A stretch of DNA of 64,000 bases from Anaerolineaceae bacterium UBA4775 (GTDB lineage Bacteria > Chloroflexota > Anaerolineae > Anaerolineales > Anaerolineaceae), in contig DHHJ01000029.1 in assembly GCA_002403205.1 (NCBI GenBank), forward strand, positions 1 to 64,000. The letters are read 5' to 3'. Each line of letters begins with the position of its first letter. The first letter of the stretch is position 1. The notes beneath the pieces are model-generated. The model saw only the letters and a list, made by a program, of their open reading frames with translations. It was not told the origin of the DNA and did not search any database. Position numbers and translations under genes: made by a program. Below are positions 42,300 through 50,055 of this stretch, one piece after another.

Positions 42300-43700
42300 T
42301 TACTCAAACTCTGTCCAGTAGCTGGGCACAACCCACGCCTGGATGGAATCAATCGATTGACCCACACCGTAGCCGATCCACACGTCCGTTTCACTTGTGC
42401 CCCCGGGGGGAGTTGGGCCATCCGTCCAGGCCGACCCGCCGCCGATGATTTCCCCAGCCGCGTTGTAAACCAGCACATACACGTCCAATTCTGAGACCTG
42501 TTTGCTATAGGTGTTGGTAAAGTTCACCCGCACATAATTGTTAAAGTCACCGGTGACCGTTGCACTATTCACCCTAAATGGATTTGAGCTCAGCTCGTAA
42601 CCAGGATCGGTTTCGCCCGGTAAAAACAGGATATCCAGGTCTCTCCCGCTGGTTTCCTCAGGTACGATCGAAATCCATGGGGAGATTCCCAATGTTTCCC
42701 CTGGCAGGATCATATCCACAAAGATCGAACCCACAGTGGCAATATTGCCATCTGCGTCATAAAAAGTAACATACACCATTGAGTTGCGCAAAACCGCATC
42801 GGTCTCGTTCTGGACCACCATTCCGCCCATCATATAGCCGAAATCATCTTCATAAAAATAAAAGTCCAACACACTGATCTCGGAGTAGAAGTCCGTTTTA
42901 TCCACTACCAGGCTGCTGATGGTGAGGGTTGGAAAGACTTCCACACGGGTGACATCGCCAAACACATCCACATACCCATGAAAGCCCATGTAGTCATTCA
43001 GGTGGATGAAGTCTATGTAGGTCGACCCGCCACCCACGATCACGCCAGAACTGTCATAACCGACCATGTCCACCCTGATCTCTCGGTACGTGGTCCCAGA
43101 CTGGTTGACCACCCGGCCGGTTACGATCGGGAAGCCATCATTATCCCAGTAGACGACGTTATCAGAAGTAAAGGGGTTGGCAAACTCCTCGGGGGATAAT
43201 TTACCCTCAAAAGTCCAATCTACCGCCACAGAATCGACCGCCACACTTTCATCCGCAAGCCAAAAGGTGTAAACGACACCCCGGGTTTCATTGGGGAAAA
43301 ACCAGGGCAGGAAGACATGCCCTGAATCGATCAGGTTACCGTCACGGCCGAGTAAGCGGATGGTAAACTCGACATTCTCATAAAGGATGTCACTGGCAGG
43401 ATTTTCAAACAGGTAGCCCACAAAAACGGTGGAATCGTCCTGGATCCAATGGCTGTTCTCAAGGGCCACCAAACCATCTGGGACCTTGGTCGGCTCAGGT
43501 GTAGGCTCTACTTCTTGTACTGCCTGGGTTTCGATCATCAGGGTGGGAACAACGGTGGGCTCATCGGTCATCTCAACAATCACAAGGGGCTCCTCAGAAG
43601 GTGTGGCAGTGGGGTCCTGCCCGTTGGTGAAGCGGCACCCCAAGCCAACGATCAGCGGAAAGATGATTAACAGGGTCACGATGGCGTATTTCTTGGGCAT
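42300..43700 (-). CDS. Exported lipoprotein with repeated FxLYD-like beta domains
   Basis: A 466-residue lipoprotein with lipobox VGLGC (Cys22) and a Pro/Thr/Glu linker to ~75. The rest is beta-rich and appears to consist of four repeats of ~90 residues. The repeats share an N-x(2-3)-Y/V-x-x-V start and a pattern such as VYVTFYDADGNIATVGSIFVD or VYVLVYNAAGEIIGGGSAW. That resembles the FxLYD domain of bacterial surface proteins. AAGGAG precedes the ATG at 43700. Function unknown, possibly in surface adhesion or envelope maintenance. Confidence 0.8.
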   Translation of the reverse strand: MPKKYAIVTLLIIFPLIVGLGCRFTNGQDPTATPSEEPLVIVEMTDEPTVVPTLMIETQAVQEVEPTPEPTKVPDGLVALENSHWIQDDSTVFVGYLFENPASDILYENVEFTIRLLGRDGNLIDSGHVFLPWFFPNETRGVVYTFWLADESVAVDSVAVDWTFEGKLSPEEFANPFTSDNVVYWDNDGFPIVTGRVVNQSGTTYREIRVDMVGYDSSGVIVGGGSTYIDFIHLNDYMGFHGYVDVFGDVTRVEVFPTLTISSLVVDKTDFYSEISVLDFYFYEDDFGYMMGGMVVQNETDAVLRNSMVYVTFYDADGNIATVGSIFVDMILPGETLGISPWISIVPEETSGRDLDILFLPGETDPGYELSSNPFRVNSATVTGDFNNYVRVNFTNTYSKQVSELDVYVLVYNAAGEIIGGGSAWTDGPTPPGGTSETDVWIGYGVGQSIDSIQAWVVPSYWTEFE

Positions 43701-43884
43701 GCTTTTCTCCTTTATGAGAACTGTGGATGAACTGCGTCGGTGAATGGAATTTTCCTTAATCGAACCTGGTGCATTTCTATGGAAATCAATTTACCAGTAT
43801 ATCATAAATCAGTTAGTTTTAATCTGAAAGAGATTTATTTTGTCGGATAGTGTTGATTCAATACAGACAGGATGCTGCAGCCAG

Positions 43885-44574
43885 TTATGCAGATTTTAGC
43901 GCCTGCCGGTTGAGCCACTTGAGGGCTTCCCTGGCACTCAATGGCGCCAGGGGTGTTTCGGCGACAAACGCGCGTACGCCCACGGGGTCGACCCGGGTAT
44001 ACTCGCGTAACGCCCACCCAATCGCTTTGTTGATGAAAAACTCTTTTGAGCCCAGGTTCTCGCAGATAATGGCTTTTAGCAGGTCAAAATCCGTCCCGGT
44101 TTTGTATTTGTTTTGGAACAAGATGCAGGTGCGCCGCAGCCAAAAATCGTCAGATTGACGCCAGCGCCTTAACGTGTCCTCACGCACATCCGGGAAACGC
44201 CGAAAATGGATCCCTACAGTGTGTGTGGCCAGGGAATCGACGGTATCCCACCACGAATTGGTCGTCAGCAGCGCTTCAAGCATACCGATAAACTCGGCCG
44301 GAAGTTGATCATCGAATTTGCCCAGCAATCCCAGGGCGGCATATTGAAATTCACGCTCTGGCATTGCCCACAACGCCAGCAGGACCATATCCAGATCCTT
44401 CAGGGTGGGCAGGCCATGCTCATCGGTGAACTCTCGCAGCAAAGCACGCTGCATGGGCATTTTGATTCCCAGGTAAGGGAACTGATCCCGCATGTAGGCT
44501 TGCATCGGCACCGCTGCAATGGGGTCAGCCTGGGATTGAAACAAGGAGCGTAAAGCATCTACATAAGCGGGCAC
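43885..44574 (-). CDS. alkD: DNA alkylation repair protein (AlkD-type glycosylase)
   Basis: A 229-residue all-helical HEAT-like DNA glycosylase that removes alkylated bases. Family markers: MPMQRALLREF, the EFQYAALGLL segment, WWDTVDSLATHTVG (with the conserved Asp/Trp pair), FWLRRTCILFQNKY and EFFINKAIGWALREYTR. The GTG start at 44574 follows GGAGGA. Full length for the family. No repair partner is adjacent. Confidence 0.93.
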   Translation of the reverse strand: MPAYVDALRSLFQSQADPIAAVPMQAYMRDQFPYLGIKMPMQRALLREFTDEHGLPTLKDLDMVLLALWAMPEREFQYAALGLLGKFDDQLPAEFIGMLEALLTTNSWWDTVDSLATHTVGIHFRRFPDVREDTLRRWRQSDDFWLRRTCILFQNKYKTGTDFDLLKAIICENLGSKEFFINKAIGWALREYTRVDPVGVRAFVAETPLAPLSAREALKWLNRQALKSA

Positions 44575-44652
44575 GGTTCCTCCAGGGTGAGGGGTCGGGT
44601 GAGAATATTATAAATCCAATGGCTAGTAAGAGGGGTCTGCCCTTCTCTTCCG

Positions 44653-45132
44653 ATGTGCTTGGTCTGCCAACTTCCGATGTGCTTGGTCTCCTGACCATGC
44701 ACGGACAGTGGCCCGAACTTCCCATGGCAACTGTAGGGGCACGGCATGCCGTCCCCCTACGAATGAGGCGTCGGTTATTCTGGTGTAGAACCCCCTAATC
44801 TGAACATCAATTTCCTCACTCAGGACATTCGTCCCCAGACAATACCCTATTAGATATATACTCGGAGATGTGCTTGGTCTGCCAACTTCCGATGTGCTTG
44901 GTCTCCTGACCAAGCACGGACAGTGGCCCGAACTTCCCATGGCAACTGTAGGGGCACGGCATGCCGTGCCCCAACGAATGAGGCGTCGGTTATTCTAGTG
45001 TAGAACCCCTTAATCTGAACATCAATTTCCTCACTCAACACATTCGTCTCCAGACAATACCCTATTAGATATATACTCGGAGATGTGCTTGGTCTGCCAA
45101 CTTCCGATGTGCTTGGTCTCCCGACCATGCAC
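44653..45132. repeat. 215-bp tandem repeat, two copies plus a partial third
   Basis: The same block starts at 44653, 44868 and 45083, exactly 215 bp apart. Copies 1 and 2 are almost identical. The third is truncated after ~50 bp. Each begins with ATGTGCTTGGTCT, repeated again after 24 bp. Copy 2 contains a perfect 10-bp hairpin (GTGCTTGGTC/GACCAAGCAC, four-base loop) and a perfect 22-bp palindrome with GGGGCACGGC arms. Short frames inside are not genes: they are translations of the repeat. No transposase is present. Confidence 0.9.
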
Positions 45133-45205
45133 CTATTGAGGAGTAAACCTGCAAAGGTAAGCACATTACTAAGTCAATGTTGGGCCACTTGCATGCCGCC
45201 TATCG

Positions 45206-45568
45206 CCAAAACGGACGGGAAAATGGAAATTTAGCACCCCGGGCGGAAAGGTAGACACCACCCCGGTTGTTTACAAGAACGCCGTTTATTTTGGGAGTTT
45301 CAACAACCATCTGTATGCTGTGAACGCTCAAAAGGGAAAAGAGCAGTGGCATTTAAAAACGGAAGGTGCGGTTAATTCTCCCCCGGTGATCGACCAGGGC
45401 GTACTATATTTTGGCTCTTGGGACAATCACCTCTATGCGCTGGACTTGAAATCGGCCAGGGTGTTATGGTGGTTCAAAACCGATTGGAGGGTTGATAAAT
45501 CCCCAGCCGTGGCCGACGGCGTGGCCTATTTGGGCACTGATAACGGCAACTTGTACGCGATAAAATAA
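45206..45568 (+). pseudogene. Fragment of a PQQ-type beta-propeller protein
   Basis: The frame carries about three propeller blades in sequence: VVYKNAVYFGSFNNHLYAVN, VIDQGVLYFGSWDNHLYALD and AVADGVAYLGTDNGNLYAIK, each with the W-x-F/L-x-T strand between. It has no signal peptide and no start before ~45206 (the ORF only opens at an internal GTG at 45320). Upstream the blade pattern breaks off in the repeat region. Full-length members have 7-8 blades. This is the 3' end of a gene destroyed at or near the 215-bp repeat. Confidence 0.75.
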
Positions 45569-45864
45569 GACCCTTCTTGCAACAACCGATGCACACAGTC
45601 AGGCATCTTGCCAGCTTTGACGCTTAACCTGTAAACTCGGATTCTGCCCATCCCAAGTCCCCTGCATCAACTGACCGCTGAGGTGCTGTGTTCTAGGATC
45701 TACACTGTTAAAAGAAAATGATTACCTTATCTCTCTGGTGTTCCCGCCGGCGAGAAACGCTATGCCAGCAGCTAATAGTGATGGCGTTGGGATATAATGC
45801 CGAACCATGCTGTGCTTTAGCATCAATTTGGTTAACATTGGTTCTCCTGTTGTGTTCCAAACTC
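45569..45864. other. ~300-bp spacer without a gene
   Basis: No supported coding frame. A TATAAT-like box at about 45795-45801 has no gene at a usual distance. The right end leads into the AbiE promoter. Confidence 0.5.
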
Positions 45865-45888
45865 GCTTATTTTTGTTATAATATAAGC
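45855..45888 (+). promoter_or_regulatory. AbiE promoter with operator-like inverted repeat
   Basis: The -10 box TATAAT is at 45877-45882, with a TTCCAA -35 candidate at 45855-45860 (16 bp spacer). The inverted repeat GCTTAT (45865-45870) / ATAAGC (45883-45888) brackets the -10. AbiEi antitoxins repress their own operon by binding inverted repeats of this kind, so this is the likely operator. Confidence 0.6.
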
Positions 45889-45906
45889 AAGAAAGGAACA
45901 ATTGCC

Positions 45907-46503
45907 ATGAATTATAGAGAACGAATCTATGAGCGACTGAACCAGAATAACGGGATGATCACAAGCGCCTGGTGCGTTAAAGAAGGTATTCCCAGGATAT
46001 ACTTGTCCCGGATGACAAAAAGCGGTGAGCTGAACCGGGTATCCAGAGGTGTATATGTAACGGAAGGTGAAATTCCCGATCCCTACTTTCTACTGCAAAA
46101 CGCCAGTCCAGTGTGTATTTTCTCCTATGTGTCTGCACTCCATCTATTGGATGAAACGGATCTTATTCCAAATTTTATGGAAGTGACGGTATATTCGGGC
46201 TATAATGCGAGCCATCTTCCAGAGAATGTCCTTGTGCACTACATTCAAAAGGACCTCCACAATCTGGGTGTGACAACAAAACTGACTTCATCTGGGCATT
46301 CCGTCAGAACTTACAACTTTGAACGAACGATTTGCGATCTTATCGCTCAGCGCGGGTATGTTGATCCAGAACTATTTTCAAAAACGATGTTTCGTTATGG
46401 GCGAAAAGCTGATAAAGATATGCATAAACTGATGAGGTACGCGGATCGTATGGGTATCAAGCATAGAGTGCGAGACATTTTTGAGGTGCTGCTCAATGAA
46501 TAG
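45907..46503 (+). CDS. abiEi: AbiEi-type antitoxin (type IV toxin-antitoxin)
   Basis: A 198-residue antitoxin and autorepressor. The N-terminal winged-helix (ITSAWCVKEGIPRIYLSRMTKSGELNRVSRGVYV) is the typical AbiEi DNA-binding part. The C-terminal half (SYVSALHLLDETDLIPN through TYNFERTICDLIAQR) is the antitoxin domain. I start it at the ATG 45907 after AAAGGAA, since the longer ORF covers the promoter and its hydrophobic start has no support. It counteracts the AbiEii nucleotidyltransferase. Its AT-richer composition relative to the flanks fits recent transfer. Confidence 0.92.
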   Translation: MNYRERIYERLNQNNGMITSAWCVKEGIPRIYLSRMTKSGELNRVSRGVYVTEGEIPDPYFLLQNASPVCIFSYVSALHLLDETDLIPNFMEVTVYSGYNASHLPENVLVHYIQKDLHNLGVTTKLTSSGHSVRTYNFERTICDLIAQRGYVDPELFSKTMFRYGRKADKDMHKLMRYADRMGIKHRVRDIFEVLLNE

Positions 46504-47332
46504 GCAACAACTGACACACAAGACCCATGTCATTGCCGATCACAAGGGTTTGCCCTTCAACGTTGTGCTGACACATTACTTTCTTGAAATCATCCTCGCA
46601 AGAATTGCAGCGAGTCCAGTGTCAAAACACTTCGTATTCAAAGGCGGATTCCTGCTTGCGAATATATTGGGTATAGAGTCCAGATCAACGATTGATATTG
46701 ATGTATTACTCAACGGGGTTGATATGTCTGAGTCGACGATTAAAACCCTTGTCAATCAAGTGTTAATCCAACCGGTCAACCCTGAAGTATTATGCGAACT
46801 GCAATCCGTTAAGCCGATCCGAGGTGATGATCCATACGGCGGTTTTCGCGTCCGGATTTTATGCAGATTGGATAATATTCGGCAGATCGTGCCCCTCGAT
46901 CTGGCAACGGGTGATCCTATCACACCTAATGCAATTCACTATGAATACCATCCACTGTATCCAGGGAAGCCGATCAAATTGGCGTCATACAATCTTGAAA
47001 CCCTAATAGCGGAAAAAATTGAGACGGTTTATAGAAGAGGGTTTGCAAACAGCAGGTGCAAGGATTTCTATGATGTTCATATCATTTGGAAGACAAAACG
47101 GGAACAGATCAAATTTAACGTGCTCAGAGATGCGTTTGCGAATACGTGTTCCCATCGCGTAACACAGGTTGACCAGCATGATTTCATGACCCTTTTAGCA
47201 ATATTGAGTGGTGATGATCAAATGGAAAAACGCTGGAAGGCATTTGTGAATCGGAATTTGTACGCTAAAGAAATACCTTTTAGTGATACATTAAATTCAA
47301 TTCGCGAGATTATTTCCATTTTGTTAGCATAA
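46496..47332 (+). CDS. abiEii: AbiEii-type nucleotidyltransferase toxin
   Basis: A 278-residue toxin. The nucleotidyltransferase core is visible: FKGGFLLANILGIESRSTIDIDVLL, with the GG/S loop and the DxD metal pair, then APLD-like (VPLDLATGDPI) and the LETLIAEKIETVYRRG...RCKDFYDVHII block shared with DUF1814/AbiEii toxins. The ATG at 46496 overlaps the antitoxin stop by 8 bp. It acts as a GTP-dependent nucleotidyltransferase in studied systems and provides abortive phage defence. It is complete, so the system looks functional. Confidence 0.92.
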   Translation: MNRQQLTHKTHVIADHKGLPFNVVLTHYFLEIILARIAASPVSKHFVFKGGFLLANILGIESRSTIDIDVLLNGVDMSESTIKTLVNQVLIQPVNPEVLCELQSVKPIRGDDPYGGFRVRILCRLDNIRQIVPLDLATGDPITPNAIHYEYHPLYPGKPIKLASYNLETLIAEKIETVYRRGFANSRCKDFYDVHIIWKTKREQIKFNVLRDAFANTCSHRVTQVDQHDFMTLLAILSGDDQMEKRWKAFVNRNLYAKEIPFSDTLNSIREIISILLA

Positions 47333-47593
47333 AACACTGGTAAATTTGATGTGGTCAGCAAAAAACACACACACAGTCATTAGGTCGAATGAAAAGGAGA
47401 GGGCAGATCAAGTTCGCATGCCCATGATCAAACTCACGAGCCTGATACTCTCACCCCGTGTTTCAACTGGTATCCTTGCCGACGAAACAATTGGCTATTG
47501 ATTGATCAATGCCTATGGCTCGCCATCGGCACAATCCGCAGTAAAAATCTAAATCGCCCCTTATCTACATCCCCCCGTTAAAGACAAAAATCA

Positions 47594-47676
47594 TAGGGCA
47601 GGTGGGAGTCGAACCCACACGGTACTACTACCGACGGATTTTAAGTCCGTTGCGTCTGCCATTCCGCCACTGCCCC
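47594..47676 (-). tRNA. tRNA-Leu (anticodon TAA)
   Basis: An 83-nt class II tRNA on the minus strand. Acceptor stem GGGGCAG/CTGCCCT (one G-T pair), D arm with GCGGAATGGCAGACGC, anticodon stem ACGGA/TCCGT around CTTAAAA with anticodon TAA (complement of 47641-47643), long variable arm CGGTAGTAGTACCG and T arm GTGGGTTCGACTCCCAC. No CCA end is encoded. It may mark the edge of the accessory zone just upstream, since tRNA genes are usual integration sites. Confidence 0.97.
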
Positions 47677-47785
47677 AGATACAGGCCTAATTTTACCATT
47701 ATCCATCATCTTGTGAAGGAACAAAAATAATCAGCCGGCCTTCCCAGCCACACGTTCTCCAACCACATGACAGTAATTGCCCTTT

Positions 47786-47848
47786 CCCTACACCCTACTC
47801 ACCACTCCCCACTTCCTATTCCTTACCACCATTCACCATCCCCTCCCA
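47786..47848. repeat. Degenerate 7-bp tandem array leading into the mvaD promoter
   Basis: Nine heptamers in register, from CCCTACA and CCCTACT through CACCACT, TCCTATT and ACCATTC to CCTCCCA. The next heptamer, ATTGACC, contains the -35 box of mvaD. Confidence 0.7.
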
Positions 47849-47849
47849 A

Positions 47850-47878
47850 TTGACCGCAGCACGCCATTATGGTATTCT
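47850..47878 (+). promoter_or_regulatory. Sigma-70 type promoter for leaderless mvaD mRNA
   Basis: TTGACC (47850-47855) and TATTCT (47873-47878) are 17 bp apart. The ATG at 47886 follows the -10 by 7 nt, so transcription and translation start should coincide. Confidence 0.7.
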
Positions 47879-47885
47879 GCTGCAT

Positions 47886-48875
47886 ATGAACATGCAAGCC
47901 AGTGCGCTGGCGCATCCCAACATTGCCTTTATCAAATATTGGGGCCTTGAAGATGAAGCCCGCCGCATCCCCGCAAACGGCTCTATCTCGATGAACATTG
48001 GGCCCTTAGCCACTGAGACGACGGTTTCCTTCGACCCCGCCCTTATGGAAGATGTTCTTATCCTCAACAGCCAGGTGGTTTCAGGGCAGGCGTTGATCCG
48101 CGTTCAGCATTTCATGGATCGCATCCGCCGGATGGCCGGCTCAACCCTGCACGCACGCATCACCAGCGAGAACAACTTTCCTGTTGGCGCCGGACTGGCT
48201 TCTTCGGCTGCGGGGTTCGCTGCCCTGGCTTTGGCCGGTACGGCTGCGTTGGACCTTGACCTCTCTGAGCGGGAGCTCTCAGCCCTGGCACGCTTTGGCT
48301 CCGGCTCTGCCTGCCGCTCCATCCCGGGCGGGTTCGTTGAATGGCTGACCGACCCCCTGACCGGCGAGACCTACGCCCAGTCGATCGCCCCGGCAGATCA
48401 CTGGGACCTGGCAGACTGTATTGCCATCCTCAGTGAAGCCCACAAGCCGATCGGCTCGGAGGCTGGCATGCGCCGTGCGGACACCAGCCCGTTGCAAGAA
48501 TCCCGCGTGCTGGATACCGACCGCCGTCTGGGCGTATGTCGGCGGGCGATCCTCGAGCGGGATTTTGCTGCCCTGGCGGCAGTGACCGAGTTAGACAGCA
48601 ATATGATGCACGCAGTGATGATGACCTCCGAGCCGCCCCTGTACTACTGGCAGCCAGACTCGCTGGCGGTCATGCTCGCGGTCAAATCCTGGCAGGCAGA
48701 AGGCCTGCCGGTCACCTTTACCCTGGATGCCGGCCCCAATGTGCATGTGATCACCACCCGGCCTTTGATGGAAAAAGTTATCAGGCGATTGCGCCAGATT
48801 CCGGCGGTACTTGATGTGCTCAGTGCTGAGCCGGCGGGGCCGGCCCACCTGCTGAAACAGGACTCGCCAACCTAA
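47886..48875 (+). CDS. mvaD: Mevalonate (di)phosphate decarboxylase, GHMP family
   Basis: A 329-residue enzyme that decarboxylates phosphorylated mevalonate with ATP. It has AHPNIAFIKYWG at the start, PANGSISMNIGPL, the ATP loop PVGAGLASSAAGFAALA, the FGSGSACRSIPGGFVEW segment with the conserved Arg and the catalytic Asp in TLDAGPNVHV. The usual KYWGK is KYWGL here. Whether the substrate is mevalonate 5-diphosphate (giving IPP) or 5-phosphate (giving isopentenyl phosphate, as reported in Roseiflexus) cannot be told. The start is set by the leaderless promoter. The longer ORF begins in the -35. Confidence 0.9.
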   Translation: MNMQASALAHPNIAFIKYWGLEDEARRIPANGSISMNIGPLATETTVSFDPALMEDVLILNSQVVSGQALIRVQHFMDRIRRMAGSTLHARITSENNFPVGAGLASSAAGFAALALAGTAALDLDLSERELSALARFGSGSACRSIPGGFVEWLTDPLTGETYAQSIAPADHWDLADCIAILSEAHKPIGSEAGMRRADTSPLQESRVLDTDRRLGVCRRAILERDFAALAAVTELDSNMMHAVMMTSEPPLYYWQPDSLAVMLAVKSWQAEGLPVTFTLDAGPNVHVITTRPLMEKVIRRLRQIPAVLDVLSAEPAGPAHLLKQDSPT

Positions 48876-48954
48876 ACGGCGCAGGTATAATTAAATCCAA
48901 CAGTTTAAATGTATGTCTCACGCGGTGTAAGCTACGTGGGTTCAAGAGGATACT

Positions 48955-50031
48955 ATGAGTGTTTTGTTGATGATTTTACAAGTGGTGATCGTGATCGGGA
49001 TCCTGATCTTCTTTCACGAGTTGGGGCATTTCCTGATGTCGCGTGCCGTGGGTGTGCCGATTGAGGAATTTGGTTTCGGCTATCCCCCACGTCTGGCAAA
49101 GATCGCCGACTGGAAGGGCACGGAAATCACCCTCAACTGGATCCCCTTTGGCGGGTTTGTGCGTCCGAAGGGAGAGTCCGACGATGGCGTTGTGGATGGG
49201 ATGGCCGCTGCCCCAGCCTGGAAGCGGTTGGTGATCCTGTTCTCAGGACCGCTGATGAACTTCCTGATCGGCATCATCCTGCTGGTTGTGATCTACGGTG
49301 CACTGGGCACACCGGCCTCTGACCAGGCGATGATCACCCAGGTGGCGCCTGAGTCCCCGGCCATGACGGCTGGCTTGCTGCCAGGCGACATCATCACGGC
49401 CGTTGAGGGACAAAGAATTGAGGATATCGAGCAGTTGATCGACATCGTGGCAGAGCAGTCGGGCACCCCCATCACCCTGACAATTGCGCGCGGTGAAACG
49501 GTTGAGGATCTAACCCTCACCCCACGGCTCGATCCACCCCCGGGTGAGGGCGCAATGGGCGTTGGGCTGAGCAACCCGCTCAAACCAACCCCCTTCTTCC
49601 AATCGGTTGGCTATGCCTTTGAAGCCACAGGTTTTATTGTCCGGGAAACCTTGCTGCTGCCGGTCAGGCTGGTGCGCGGCACAGCTGACCCTGCTTTAGC
49701 GCGGCCGGTGGGCTATAAAGGAATTTATGATATCTACAGCCAGGCCGTCGAGATGGATCAGGAATCCGAGATCAGCACGGCTGAACCGCTGCCGGTGTTC
49801 ACCCTGTCGATCATTGCCAATATCTCCCTGGCTTTGGCGATCACCAACCTGCTGCCCATCCCCGCCCTGGATGGCGGCCGCATCCTGTTCGCATTGCCGG
49901 AGCTGCTGATCGGTAAGCGTATCCCGCAAAATTGGGAAAATGCCATCAATACGGTCAGCTTTTTACTGCTAATCCTGCTAATGGTTGTGATCACCGTGCT
50001 GGATTTCACCAACCCGATTGTCCTGCCCTGA
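48955..50031 (+). CDS. rseP: Site-2 (M50) membrane metalloprotease, RseP-like
   Basis: A 358-residue intramembrane zinc protease. The first helix contains HELGH (residues 22-26, FFHELGHFLMS). A PDZ domain lies at ~110-190 (VAPESPAMTAGLLPGDIITAVEGQRIE), and the second active-site part is LLPIPALDGGRILFALPEL. One PDZ domain rather than two. AGAGGA lies just before the ATG. It probably takes part in regulated cleavage of membrane-bound factors. No anti-sigma factor gene is near. Confidence 0.94.
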   Translation: MSVLLMILQVVIVIGILIFFHELGHFLMSRAVGVPIEEFGFGYPPRLAKIADWKGTEITLNWIPFGGFVRPKGESDDGVVDGMAAAPAWKRLVILFSGPLMNFLIGIILLVVIYGALGTPASDQAMITQVAPESPAMTAGLLPGDIITAVEGQRIEDIEQLIDIVAEQSGTPITLTIARGETVEDLTLTPRLDPPPGEGAMGVGLSNPLKPTPFFQSVGYAFEATGFIVRETLLLPVRLVRGTADPALARPVGYKGIYDIYSQAVEMDQESEISTAEPLPVFTLSIIANISLALAITNLLPIPALDGGRILFALPELLIGKRIPQNWENAINTVSFLLLILLMVVITVLDFTNPIVLP

Positions 50032-50055
50032 ACTCAATTATTTAAGGAATAAACG

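Noticed and set aside
44653..45132. CRISPR array
   Set aside because: The unit is 215 bp and repeats as a whole. There are no short direct repeats with unique spacers and no cas genes.
44623..45164. Overlapping ~100-codon frames across the 215-bp repeats
   Set aside because: They only translate the repeat unit (SxVGRPSTS blocks). The frame is broken between copies and no start site is present.
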